In this document: in pieces, positions 8,465 to 16,719 of the stretch
Numbering within the stretch: position 1 is the first letter of the stretch
Layout: each line of letters begins with the position of its first letter
DNA from: Legionella longbeachae
Lineage (GTDB): Bacteria; Pseudomonadota; Gammaproteobacteria; Legionellales; Legionellaceae
Reading direction: 5' to 3'
DNA: 64,000 nt
NCBI RefSeq assembly: GCF_004283175.1
Contig: NZ_RXNW01000007.1
Coordinates: 1 to 64,000 of the forward strand
Notes under the pieces: generated by a model
What the model was told of the DNA's origin: nothing
The model's database searches: none
The model's input: the letters and a program-made list of their open reading frames with translations, nothing else
Made by a program: the position numbers and the translations under genes

Positions 8465-8580
8465 ACTCTCTTACTAAGTGAGTATATGCATCTTAAGTGA
8501 AGCAAAGATCGAACTTAGATCATGATAAATTACACAATTTACATTGTTTCACCCAGGTACAGGTTTGAGTATGATAAAAA

Positions 8581-9468
8581 ATGTGCTTAAGCAAATATAG
8601 GCTGTTTGTTTTACTTATCTTACAAATTGTTGGGCTATTTATTATTGCTCATGCAACTACATTAGTTTTACCGGCTACCGGAGATGTAGTCGGTGAACCA
8701 CAATATGTATTGTCTGAAGGCCTTGAATCTATCGATGAAATAGGGAAACGATTTGATGTAGGTTATCATGAGTTAGTCAGAGCTAATCCTCATATTGATC
8801 CAAAACGTACAATAGCGGCTAATTCACGGCTAATTATACCTTCTCAGTATATTTTGCCCCATGTTCCTAGAAAAGGGATTGTAATCAATTTAGCAGAATA
8901 CAGGCTTTATTATTTTCCTGAAAACGAAAATGTAGTGCTTACTTTCCCTATCGGTATAGGACGCAAAGGATGGAAAACTCCATTAGGAGTTACTAAAGTT
9001 GTTGCTAAAGTAGCTAATCCAAAGTGGAGGCCAACAAAAAATCTGCGAGAAGAAGCTGAAAAAAATGGTGATTTTCTTCCTGAAGAATTGCCTTCAGGTC
9101 CATATAACCCATTAGGTCAATATACTTTGCGATTAGGTTGGCCTACATTTCTTATTCATGGTACCAACAGACAAGATGGAATAGGTGCTCGTGTAAGTGC
9201 GGGATGTATACGAATGTATCCTGATGATATTGAACTTTTATTTCGATCAGTCCCGGTCGGCACGCAAGTAAGAATCATTAATCAACCTGTAAAAACAGGT
9301 AAACAAGATGGCCAACTGGTATTACAAGTATATCCGATGCTTAGCGAGCAACGTAACATACGGTTACAGACGGTACTGGAAAAACAGTTATCGGGCCATA
9401 TGACCAAGGATAATAAGGTTATCCAAAATGAGCTTGCATTTCCATCAGGATTAGTTAGAAAAATATAA
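8581..9468 (+). CDS. LysM-containing L,D-transpeptidase (YkuD/ErfK family)
   Basis: Periplasmic enzyme that makes 3-3 peptidoglycan cross-links or attaches lipoprotein to murein. Residues 8-26 form a hydrophobic signal segment ending in AHA; residues about 41-90 form a LysM-like domain (YVLSEGLESIDEIGKRFDVG, then NSRLIIPSQYILP); the catalytic domain runs from about 98 to 235, with HGTNRQDGIG and the nucleophile Cys209 in SAGCIRM. The C-terminal ~60 residues are charged and unlike the core fold. It is monocistronic: the next gene is convergent, and no strong ribosome site precedes the ATG. The paired substrate cannot be told from sequence. Confidence 0.9.
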   Translation: MCLSKYRLFVLLILQIVGLFIIAHATTLVLPATGDVVGEPQYVLSEGLESIDEIGKRFDVGYHELVRANPHIDPKRTIAANSRLIIPSQYILPHVPRKGIVINLAEYRLYYFPENENVVLTFPIGIGRKGWKTPLGVTKVVAKVANPKWRPTKNLREEAEKNGDFLPEELPSGPYNPLGQYTLRLGWPTFLIHGTNRQDGIGARVSAGCIRMYPDDIELLFRSVPVGTQVRIINQPVKTGKQDGQLVLQVYPMLSEQRNIRLQTVLEKQLSGHMTKDNKVIQNELAFPSGLVRKI

Positions 9469-9510
9469 AAAATGAAATGATATAAACCGCAAGGCATTGA
9501 GCCAACTATT

Positions 9511-10422
9511 TCAAGAGTCTCTCAAGATAGTCGGTTCTCTTATGATATTGTGCTCAGTTTTACACAGATTAAAAAAATAGTAACTTATCCACAAAACAAT
9601 AAAACTACCTATGATATCGGTAATATAATGCCATCCTAAAAGTACACATGATGCAATAAGAAATAGATTAATCACGGATAAAACTACCCATAAAATTTTC
9701 CAATCTCGAACTAAGTTCACACATAATACCGCCCAAATTGCGTGAAATGAGGGAAGAGCAATAAGCCCCCCATCATTTGTAGTAGGATTAATATAATGAT
9801 GTATTTGTTGGAACTTAAGTCCTGTTGCTATTTGTGAAATAGAAAAAAGATCGCTGTTTAAAACACTTGCTGGAGCGGTGGTTGGAAAAAAGTAATAAAA
9901 TGAAAACCCAATCAATGTGGTACATAATAAATAAAAATAATATTCTCGAACAAGATGAAAGTGACAAGTAAAAATGACAAACAGGGGCAAAATGCTCATT
10001 TGATAGGTTAAACTATCATAAGTTACGCCAAGGAGGTATTTAAATTTAGGGTGATTATTAGTCCAAGCCACAACTGATTCCATAGGAAAATGTATATAGT
10101 TTTCAAAATTAACAATGGATGGATCTATAGGGGTAAAGGGGGTTAATTGTACTGCATTGGTTGCTATTGCGATCAAACTCATTACACCAAACAAATAAAG
10201 AAGCTCTCTGCCAATTTGTCTGAACTTGCTTCCTTTTTTAAAATAAAGTATTAATCCTAAATTGAAAAGAAACAAAACAGTTGCCAGGTAGGGAATCCCT
10301 CCCGGAAAGTAATTATTTCCCCTGAATTTAAAAAAATAGTTATTTACTAAAAAAACAATAGAAGACAATAGTAGCATTAGCCCTGCAAGGATATTAATTG
10401 GCCGTGATGATATTTGGTTCAT
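9511..10422 (-). CDS. PAP2-family membrane phosphatase
   Basis: 303-aa integral membrane protein with about six hydrophobic spans. The C-terminal half carries PAP2 motif 2 as LPSFHAIW (about residue 223) and motif 3 as LLGWHYITDIIGS (about 263), both with their histidines, as in the Aur1/Ipt1-like branch of PAP2 enzymes. Motif 1 (K-x6-RP) is not obvious. Such enzymes dephosphorylate lipid phosphates or transfer phospho-head groups at the membrane. It lies 7 bp after the CsrA paralogue and points the same way, so they are probably one transcript. The C-terminal tail is short and hydrophilic. Substrate unknown. Confidence 0.8.
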   Translation of the reverse strand: MNQISSRPINILAGLMLLLSSIVFLVNNYFFKFRGNNYFPGGIPYLATVLFLFNLGLILYFKKGSKFRQIGRELLYLFGVMSLIAIATNAVQLTPFTPIDPSIVNFENYIHFPMESVVAWTNNHPKFKYLLGVTYDSLTYQMSILPLFVIFTCHFHLVREYYFYLLCTTLIGFSFYYFFPTTAPASVLNSDLFSISQIATGLKFQQIHHYINPTTNDGGLIALPSFHAIWAVLCVNLVRDWKILWVVLSVINLFLIASCVLLGWHYITDIIGSFIVLWISYYFFNLCKTEHNIIREPTILRDS

Positions 10423-10429
10423 TGAGTTA

Positions 10430-10627
10430 TTATTCGACTGTATCTAAAAGTTGTTTCTGTTTTATTGCATTAAAAATTTCTTCCCTGTGTACATTGACTG
10501 ATCTAGGAGCATCAACTCCAAATTTGATATTTCCTGGTTCTTGTGTTTTAAATGCTAAAATTTTGACAGATGCTTTGCCAATATGAATCATTAAAGGTTC
10601 TTCAAATTGAAGAGAAATTATATCCAT
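10430..10627 (-). CDS. CsrA-family RNA-binding regulator (paralogue)
   Basis: 65-aa CsrA-like protein. The hallmark segments are present: EPLMIHIG (CsrA ETLMIGD), VKILAFKTQEPGNIKFGVDAP (VTVLGVKGNQVRIGVNAP) and VNVHREEIFNAIKQ (VSVHREEIYQRIQ). The N-terminus MDIISLQFEE departs from canonical MLILTRRVGE: the RNA-contacting Arg residues of strand 1 are gone, so target recognition may differ. AGAGG lies 6 bp before the ATG. Legionella genomes are known to carry several CsrA paralogues, some on mobile elements and some in the core; this one sits between a PAP2 gene and the rpsF cluster. Family firm, target unknown. Confidence 0.9.
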   Translation of the reverse strand: MDIISLQFEEPLMIHIGKASVKILAFKTQEPGNIKFGVDAPRSVNVHREEIFNAIKQKQLLDTVE

Positions 10628-10807
10628 TAAAAACCTCTATAATTTTTGATTAAGTAGTTTATAAGTCCATCACGTTTATCATGTGCACGGTAACCTAAAT
10701 TATAGATATTTACCACTACAAATTGAGATAAATGAATAAAAAAATAATTTATATCGTAGTATTAGATACTAAATTTTTAAAATTTCTATTTTTTACGTAG
10801 CTTGCGA

Positions 10808-10836
10808 TTGTAAGATCAAGCAGAAATAGTTATAAT
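10808..10836 (+). promoter_or_regulatory. Promoter of the rpsF cluster
   Basis: TTGTAA (10808-10813) and a consensus TATAAT (10831-10836) are 17 bp apart, about 70 bp before rpsF. This spacing and the perfect -10 make it the best promoter candidate for the ribosomal protein genes. Confidence 0.7.
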
Positions 10837-10857
10837 TGGCAGCTTTTTTAAAACCTT

Positions 10858-10887
10858 GCCTTACTGTTGTCATTGAATACAGAAGGC
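10858..10887 (+). promoter_or_regulatory. Bulged hairpin in the rpsF leader
   Basis: GCCTT (10858-10862), bulged A, CTGT (10864-10867), an 11-nt loop, then ACAG and AAGGC (10879-10887), followed by TTTT. It lies between the promoter and the rpsF ribosome site. It could be the S6:S18 autoregulatory leader known in many bacteria or a weak attenuator; the assignment is inferred from position and shape. Confidence 0.4.
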
Positions 10888-10908
10888 TTTTACCCATAAG
10901 GAGAAATC

Positions 10909-11247
10909 ATGAGACATTATGAGATTATGTTTCTTGTGCACCCTGATCAAAGTGAGCAAGTACCTGCAATGGTTGAGCGTTACGAGGGGATCATAAGTAA
11001 GCACAATGGAGTAATCCACCGAAAAGAAGACTTAGGCCGTCGTCAATTGGCTTATCCAATTTGTGATGTACATAAAGCACATTATATTCTTATGAATATT
11101 GAGTGCAGTCTCGAAGCTTTGGAAGAGATTAAAAATGCATTCAAATACAATGATGCAATCATCAGAAACTTAATCACACGTCAAAAACAAGCAATTACTA
11201 CTGAGTCTGTTTTGATGAAGAAAGAGAAAGAAACCAGAGCAGCCTAA
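10909..11247 (+). CDS. rpsF: 30S ribosomal protein S6
   Basis: 112 aa, starting [19 protein letters not shown], the conserved S6 N-terminus, with [18 protein letters not shown] typical of the RNA-contacting strand. S6 binds as a heterodimer with S18 on the 16S platform. The ATG has a clear AAGGAG site. It opens a cluster rpsF-rpsR-(membrane protein)-rplI with gaps of 14, 5 and 12 bp. E. coli S6 is longer because of an acidic Glu tail, which is absent here. Confidence 0.98.
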   Translation: MRHYEIMFLVHPDQSEQVPAMVERYEGIISKHNGVIHRKEDLGRRQLAYPICDVHKAHYILMNIECSLEALEEIKNAFKYNDAIIRNLITRQKQAITTESVLMKKEKETRAA

Positions 11248-11261
11248 GAGGAGACTTATTT

Positions 11262-11489
11262 ATGTCAGCTTATTTTCGTAGAAAAAAAATGTGCCGCTTC
11301 AGTGCAGAAGGTGGCAATGAAATTGATTATAAAGATATTAATTTATTAAAAAATTACATTTCTGAAACAGGAAAAATAGTACCAAGTCGTATTACTGGTA
11401 CTCATACTCGTTTCCAAAGACAATTAGCAAGAGCAATTATGCAAGCCAGATTTCTTGGTCTGTTGCCATATTGTGATAGCCATAAATAA
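11262..11489 (+). CDS. rpsR: 30S ribosomal protein S18
   Basis: 75 aa, full length. It has the typical basic N-terminus ([14 protein letters not shown]), the segment [27 protein letters not shown] and the terminal [14 protein letters not shown]. It pairs with S6 on the small subunit. Spacing of 14 bp from rpsF with a GAGGAGA ribosome site supports the start and co-transcription. Confidence 0.98.
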   Translation: MSAYFRRKKMCRFSAEGGNEIDYKDINLLKNYISETGKIVPSRITGTHTRFQRQLARAIMQARFLGLLPYCDSHK

Positions 11490-11494
11490 ATCAA

Positions 11495-12406
11495 ATGAAT
11501 CGAGCAGGTAATTTCATATCAAAACAATGTAAGCTAATGCTTGAAAATAAGCAGTATGCAATTGTTTGTGCAGCGGTTTTTTCAGTCTTGCCGTTTGTAT
11601 CTTGGCTTTCAGTTGCTTTAGTTTGTCTAGTAACTTTAAGAAAAGGAGCAAAATCTGGTTTTGATATTTTATTACCCGCTTTAGTCATTCATTCTGTCCC
11701 ACTGATGATGTTGGTACCATTATCCGGAGCTTTAATTAATACTTTCATTACTTATATGCCCTGTTATTTAGCAGCACTATGTTTGCGGAAAACCGGAAAA
11801 TGGCAAATGGCATTTGGAGCTTTTTTCATACAGGCATTTTTGGGATGTTTGCTTCTTCAACTTTTAGCGCCTAATTTTATTTTGGGGCAATTTGAACAAT
11901 TTAAGATGCTCATTATGCAATATCAGGAGCTCGTTGAAAGTTCTCTTGATGGCATGAACTCATCAATGTTGGCACAATTGTTTTTCGGCGTTCAGATGTT
12001 AAGTGTAATTATTTCATCAGTAATGTCGTTGATGGTTGCTCGAGCAATCCAGGCTAAATTGTTTGTACCTGGAGGTTTCAAGAATGAGTTTATGACATTT
12101 CGAAGTAGCAAATTATCGTTTTTAGTATTTTTAGGAGTTTCTCTAGCTTCTTATTACGGAATTCCTTTAGCTATCAATGTTCTTCCTTTGATGCTTTGTT
12201 ATTTTGTACTTGCTGGTTTTACATTGGTTTATTTTATTTTTTCTAATAAAAGCCAGATTAGTATATTCATTTTATTAATATTATTAATATTATTAATATT
12301 ATTGAAGCCAACTTTTGTATTGTGTATCTACATTATCCTTGGTTCATTAGATAGTTTAGTTAATTTTAGAATGTACCTCCCATCAAGGGTAGGTGAATCA
12401 ATTTAA
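11495..12406 (+). CDS. Polytopic membrane protein of the DUF2232/YybS type
   Basis: 303 aa with about eight hydrophobic spans. Membrane proteins of this kind are commonly encoded between rpsR and rplI in gammaproteobacteria, and the location is my main reason for the DUF2232 assignment. It starts 5 bp after rpsR and ends 12 bp before rplI. Near residues 260-271 a repeated ILLILLILLILL segment is encoded by tandem 9-bp units (about 12272-12304), which could vary in copy number without shifting the frame. Function is unknown; family assignment is moderate. Confidence 0.7.
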   Translation: MNRAGNFISKQCKLMLENKQYAIVCAAVFSVLPFVSWLSVALVCLVTLRKGAKSGFDILLPALVIHSVPLMMLVPLSGALINTFITYMPCYLAALCLRKTGKWQMAFGAFFIQAFLGCLLLQLLAPNFILGQFEQFKMLIMQYQELVESSLDGMNSSMLAQLFFGVQMLSVIISSVMSLMVARAIQAKLFVPGGFKNEFMTFRSSKLSFLVFLGVSLASYYGIPLAINVLPLMLCYFVLAGFTLVYFIFSNKSQISIFILLILLILLILLKPTFVLCIYIILGSLDSLVNFRMYLPSRVGESI

Positions 12407-12418
12407 GGGGTTATTGAG

Positions 12419-12868
12419 ATGGAAGTTATCTTATTAGAAAAAGTGAGAAATTTAGGTAACCTAGGTGATAAAGTTAATGTAAAAGCAGGTTATGGTCGTA
12501 ATTTTTTAATACCACAAAATAAAGCTGTTTTTGCCACACCTAAAAATATCGAAATATTTGAGCAACGTCGGTCAGAGCTCGAAAAGAAAGCCCAACAGGC
12601 ATTATCTATTGCAGAGCAACGTGCGTCTAAGTTTAATGATACTCATATAGTTATTAGTGCTATGGCTAGTGACGAAGGCAAGTTATACGGTTCTGTTGGT
12701 GTCAATGAAATTAAAGATGCTTTGACTGAAAAGAATATTGAAGTAAGTAAACGCGAAATTGTGATGCCAGAAGGTCCTTTGCACTCAATTGGTAATTTTG
12801 TTGTTGAAATACATGTTCATAGTGATGTTATTGCTAATTTAAGCATTGAAATTGTTCCTGCCAAATAG
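12419..12868 (+). CDS. rplI: 50S ribosomal protein L9
   Basis: 149 aa, the normal L9 length. The N-terminal domain shows [19 protein letters not shown] and [20 protein letters not shown], joined by a long helix (about residues 45-75) to the C-terminal domain containing [13 protein letters not shown]9 binds 23S rRNA near L1. Last gene of the rpsF cluster, preceded by an AAGGGG-type ribosome site. Confidence 0.98.
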   Translation: MEVILLEKVRNLGNLGDKVNVKAGYGRNFLIPQNKAVFATPKNIEIFEQRRSELEKKAQQALSIAEQRASKFNDTHIVISAMASDEGKLYGSVGVNEIKDALTEKNIEVSKREIVMPEGPLHSIGNFVVEIHVHSDVIANLSIEIVPAK

Positions 12869-12883
12869 TGACATATTTTTACA

Positions 12884-12934
12884 TAAAGCAAAGTGTGGTA
12901 TAGATGTTTAAATTATATATCCTGCTTTGCTTTA
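12884..12934 (+). terminator. Possible terminator after rplI
   Basis: Perfect 10-bp arms TAAAGCAAAG (12884-12893) and CTTTGCTTTA (12925-12934) with a 31-nt loop, 16 bp after the rplI stop. No long T-run follows, so termination is plausible but not certain. Confidence 0.4.
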
Positions 12935-13134
12935 GTGTTTAAATGACTTTCATATCAATTAAAAAAACAATAGAAAAATTATATCCTCATCTCGATAATA
13001 TGAAGGCTTATGAAAGTTGCTTAGCTTTCTGAGCTTAAAAAGGTATTATAAAACCCTGTTGTCTACAAACATCGCTTTATGCACAATTGAGATGTTTCTC
13101 TGCACAATTGAAACATGAAAAAATATTTTTATGG

Positions 13135-13623
13135 CTAAAAAATAAGAATCCTGTAAAGCGCAATTAATGCAAGCGCTGTATTTAAACCAGCCCAAATGTA
13201 AGCAGGGTGCTGCCCTTTGTGTCCGACATAATAAGAATAAGTGCCGATAAATGTGCTACCAGAAAAAAATATCCATTGATTATTATAAGCTAGTCCTATA
13301 GATAGCAAAGCTATTCCTAAAATTCCAAGTACTAAAAAAAATTTTATCTTACCAAATACAAAATAGAAGGTTAACAGCTGAGTGCAGAGCAGTATAGGGA
13401 GAAAAAGTTGAGTATAGGGGCCGATTCTGAGGATAATTGCTAAGTGTCCTGCTATAAGAATGAGTTCAAGAGCAATATAGAAAAACAACCTAAAGTAAAT
13501 TGCTGTCGTAAGTAATGCTACTGCGCCAGCAATATAATAAATATGGGATGGTTTTTGAGTGGTTCCAAATAATATAATAAGTGTGCCAAACCATCCCAAT
13601 AGGGTAAGCCATTGTTTAAGCAC
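13135..13623 (-). CDS. Small polytopic membrane protein, unknown
   Basis: 162 aa, almost wholly hydrophobic, with about five or six membrane spans and short loops. I do not recognise a family. The chosen start is a GTG at 13623, only 3 bp after the stop of the upstream secreted protein, so translation is probably coupled. Conserved-looking polar residues near the C-terminus (SYYVGHKGQHPAYIWAGLN) could be functional. Role unknown. Confidence 0.65.
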   Translation of the reverse strand: MLKQWLTLLGWFGTLIILFGTTQKPSHIYYIAGAVALLTTAIYFRLFFYIALELILIAGHLAIILRIGPYTQLFLPILLCTQLLTFYFVFGKIKFFLVLGILGIALLSIGLAYNNQWIFFSGSTFIGTYSYYVGHKGQHPAYIWAGLNTALALIALYRILIF

Positions 13624-13626
13624 AAA

Positions 13627-14115
13627 TCACCATTTTAAATAAATTCCTTTTGCTACAGACTCCTGGATAATTGTTCCTTGTGGTTTATTAAATGAGATCC
13701 AATAATTTCCCATGTTACTTAGAGCGAATTTTACTCTTGGATACTGACACACATCTAATACATCTTGGCACGCTACAAGTACAGTGTTGTCATCGTTACG
13801 CTTATAGCATTTGAAATTTAAATTTTTAACATCAGAAGCAAATGCTCCCCAGCTCATTGGATCTAATGTTGCGTGTAAAGGGGGGCTCATAAAAGCCTCT
13901 TCAGTATTTAAACGCTCTAGCTCAATTCTGCTATCAGAATGATTTTGTATTAAATAATAGGACTGATTTCCAGTCTCATTTAAAATTAAATAATTTTGAT
14001 TGTATCCAAAACCAGTGACCTCACAACCTCTTGGGAATGGTCCAGAAGCCTCTACGGAGCTAGCTAGTATCATAGAGAGAATTAGTGATTTTTTAATTTG
14101 TTGCAACAAAAACAT
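13627..14115 (-). CDS. Secreted or periplasmic protein, possibly EnhB-like
   Basis: 162 aa with a cleavable signal peptide (residues 1-23, KKSLILSMILASSVEA, ending SVEASG). The mature part has four cysteines (C31, one near 102, then CQDVLDVC) that may form disulfides, and no membrane span. The GAGGT site before the ATG supports the start. From memory it resembles the Legionella enhanced-entry protein EnhB, including an NMGNYWIS segment, but I cannot check that. It is followed at once by the 162-aa membrane protein, suggesting the two work together. Confidence 0.55.
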   Translation of the reverse strand: MFLLQQIKKSLILSMILASSVEASGPFPRGCEVTGFGYNQNYLILNETGNQSYYLIQNHSDSRIELERLNTEEAFMSPPLHATLDPMSWGAFASDVKNLNFKCYKRNDDNTVLVACQDVLDVCQYPRVKFALSNMGNYWISFNKPQGTIIQESVAKGIYLKW

Positions 14116-14193
14116 AACGACCTCAATAAGTAAATTTTCGGGGTATTTTAATCATAAAACAAGCAAAGTCTATCATTTAGTAAAAGAAGCTTA

Positions 14194-14955
14194 TTATCTA
14201 TGTGCAGTAATTTTTGCCTTAATCAATGGATAATAAGTTCTATAAAAGCTTAAAAACAAATACATTGCTACATATGCCATCGAGAGGCTAAGGCAAACAA
14301 TATTGGGATTAGGATAGCTTACGAGTAAACAAATAGAGCTTATAGCATAAATAATTGAACAAATATGCATGAGAATTTTTAATATTTTTGATTCGGTTAA
14401 ATAATCCAGTCTTGAAGGATATACATATTTTACGGGCACAAAAATAAGTATAGAAAGAATGAATAGTATTATGGCATTAGTTGTTGCAGAAGTGTCAAAT
14501 ATAAACATATATAATATTGCTACATTCCAATAACAAGGAAACCCTTTAAAAAAGTGATCAGGTGTTTTAGCATCTGATTGACAAAATTGATAGGCGGAAG
14601 TGATTGTAACGGCAGCAATCAAAAAAACAGAATATTGCGGAGGAAGCATATCTGGTTTTACTAATAAGAAAAAACATGGGGTAATGACATAATTTAGATA
14701 GTCGACTATGTTATCAAGTAAAGCGCCGTCTATTTGTGGCAAGATTTTTTTAATCTCAACAAGTCGTGCAAAACTTCCATCAACTGCATCTATAACTACT
14801 GTGATTAGCATGAGCCATAAAGCAAAAATATATTCATGCTGATACATTTTTACCAACGAAAAAACACCAATACATGCTGCACTTGCAGTAAAGATATGTA
14901 CTAACCAAGCAGCAATGTATTGTAATGGATGGAATTTCAATTTGCTTAAATTCAT
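14194..14955 (-). CDS. pcs: Phosphatidylcholine synthase
   Basis: CDP-alcohol phosphatidyltransferase that joins CDP-diacylglycerol and choline to make phosphatidylcholine in one step. The motif D-x2-DG-x2-AR-x12-G-x3-D-x3-D is present as DAVDGSFAR then GALLDNIVD, about residues 56-85. Eight hydrophobic spans and 253 aa fit the Pcs family rather than the smaller PgsA/PssA enzymes. I chose the ATG at 14955 with AGGAT upstream; a TTG at 14958 is adjacent. Phosphatidylcholine is a major Legionella membrane lipid and supports virulence. The gene is monocistronic. Confidence 0.88.
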   Translation of the reverse strand: MNLSKLKFHPLQYIAAWLVHIFTASAACIGVFSLVKMYQHEYIFALWLMLITVVIDAVDGSFARLVEIKKILPQIDGALLDNIVDYLNYVITPCFFLLVKPDMLPPQYSVFLIAAVTITSAYQFCQSDAKTPDHFFKGFPCYWNVAILYMFIFDTSATTNAIILFILSILIFVPVKYVYPSRLDYLTESKILKILMHICSIIYAISSICLLVSYPNPNIVCLSLSMAYVAMYLFLSFYRTYYPLIKAKITAHR

Positions 14956-15170
14956 CAATTATCCTAGGGTTAAAAGAAATCCATTATTTAAAAAAGTATT
15001 CTTCTAAAAACAAATTATTGAAGATAATCAGTAAGTCTATTTAATATATTGACTACCACTTTTTTATAATAAAGCGTAAAACATAAAAATAGTATCAATA
15101 ATCAAAAGTAGTACGCAAGGAGAGTTATCAACTTTGAGTTAAATATACTATTATTTCGTATGGAGATATA

Positions 15171-16544
15171 ATGAAAATTCAAACAATAAATCCTACAACA
15201 GAAGAAGTTTTGCAAAGTTATGATTGCCTCAGCCCGAAAGAAATTCATGAAAAACTGAATAAAGGTCATGATGCATATTTGTCATGGAAGCAGACATCAT
15301 TTACTAAAAGAAAATTATTGATGCTCCAACTTGCACAACTTTTAAAAAGTAAAACTGACGAGCTTGCACGATTAATGACTCATGAAATGGGAAAGCCAAT
15401 TACAGCAGGCAAGGCAGAAATTAATAAATGTGCTTGGCTATGTGAGCATTATGCCGAGCATGCAGAAGAATATCTTGCGCCCCGAATCGTTCAAACTGAA
15501 ATGAAAAAGGCCAAGGTTTGTCATTTACCGTTAGGAATAGTTTTTGCTATTATGCCGTGGAACTTCCCATTTTGGCAGGTATTTCGTTTTGCAGTTCCAT
15601 CATTAATGGCTGGGAATGTTGCAGCTTTAAAACATGCGCCTATTTCAACAGGAACAGGAAATAAAATTGAACAGCTTTTTTTAGAGGCTGGTTTTCCGCC
15701 ACATGTTTTTCAGCATTTAATCGTTGATAATGATGGAGCAGCCAAAGTAATTGAACATCCATCTGTTATTGCGGTAACTTTAACTGGTAGTGGGAGAGCT
15801 GGCAGTGCTGTTGCAGGCCATGCAGGAAAATTTTTGAAAAAATCTGTTTTAGAACTTGGTGGAAATGATCCATATTTGGTTCTTGAAGATGCAGATCTTG
15901 ATTTGGCTGCAAACTGTATTGTTAATTCAAGACTAAACAATTCAGGTCAAGTTTGTATTGCTGCTAAGCGTATCATTGTTTTAAAATCTATTGAAAATGA
16001 GTTAATTCAAAAAATAATGGAACAAATAGCTGGATTTAAAATGGGAGATCCACTTGATCCGGATACGAAGCTTGGTCCATTGGCTCGTTCGGACTTGAGA
16101 GATAGCTTACATTCGCAAGTAGAAAAATCACTGAAACAAGGTGCTAAATTATTGCTTGGTGGTATAATTCCTGACGGCCAGGGATTTTTCTATCCACCAA
16201 CTTTGTTAAGTAATGTAACGCCAGGCATGCCAGCTTTTGATGAAGAGTTATTTGGACCTGTTATTGTCATCATTTCAGCCAATAATGAAAAAGAGGCCAT
16301 AGCCTATGCCAATCAAAGCCAATATGGCTTAGGTGCGGCTGTGTTCACACGTGATTTAGAAAAAGGGGAACATATAGCGACCTATGAAATTGATGTCGGG
16401 GTATGTTTTGTCAATGCTTTTGTTGCATCTGACCCTAGGTTACCATTTGGTGGAATAAAAGAATCTGGCTATGGTCGTGAATTATCAAAAGAAGGTATAT
16501 TAGAATTTGTTAATATCAAAACCATAGCAGTTAGTAACACTTAA
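15171..16544 (+). CDS. NAD(P)-dependent succinate-semialdehyde dehydrogenase
   Basis: Aldehyde dehydrogenase of 457 aa, the length of GabD1/SSADH-type enzymes. Visible marks: MPWNFPFWQ (cofactor and tunnel), TGSGRAGSAV (Rossmann loop), general base Glu228 in LELGGNDP, nucleophile Cys262 in NSGQVCIAAKR, and PFGGIKESGYGRE near the end. It oxidises succinic semialdehyde to succinate, feeding the TCA cycle. GGAGA lies 6 bp before the ATG. No GABA transaminase is adjacent, so exact substrate preference is inferred from family. A hairpin follows and the NAD-glutamate dehydrogenase gene comes next. Confidence 0.85.
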   Translation: MKIQTINPTTEEVLQSYDCLSPKEIHEKLNKGHDAYLSWKQTSFTKRKLLMLQLAQLLKSKTDELARLMTHEMGKPITAGKAEINKCAWLCEHYAEHAEEYLAPRIVQTEMKKAKVCHLPLGIVFAIMPWNFPFWQVFRFAVPSLMAGNVAALKHAPISTGTGNKIEQLFLEAGFPPHVFQHLIVDNDGAAKVIEHPSVIAVTLTGSGRAGSAVAGHAGKFLKKSVLELGGNDPYLVLEDADLDLAANCIVNSRLNNSGQVCIAAKRIIVLKSIENELIQKIMEQIAGFKMGDPLDPDTKLGPLARSDLRDSLHSQVEKSLKQGAKLLLGGIIPDGQGFFYPPTLLSNVTPGMPAFDEELFGPVIVIISANNEKEAIAYANQSQYGLGAAVFTRDLEKGEHIATYEIDVGVCFVNAFVASDPRLPFGGIKESGYGRELSKEGILEFVNIKTIAVSNT

Positions 16545-16611
16545 CGAGAGCACAGTGCGAATTTATCGACAAGATAAATTAGCAAAATGCTTGGGTAAAG
16601 CATAATTTTTG

Positions 16612-16654
16612 AGCCACTCTTATCTCATGTCATCACATTGAGGTATGAGTGGCT
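16612..16654 (+). terminator. Hairpin between the semialdehyde dehydrogenase and gdhB
   Basis: AGCCACTC (16612-16619) pairs with GAGTGGCT (16647-16654); inner bases extend the stem imperfectly (TTATCTCA/TGAGGTAT). A T-rich stretch follows. Likely terminator of the upstream gene. Confidence 0.5.
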
Positions 16655-16719
16655 GGTTATTTATTTAAACAATAATTCTCGCTGCAGGGCAGAGGCAAAA
16701 TCGACGGGGTAAAACAACA

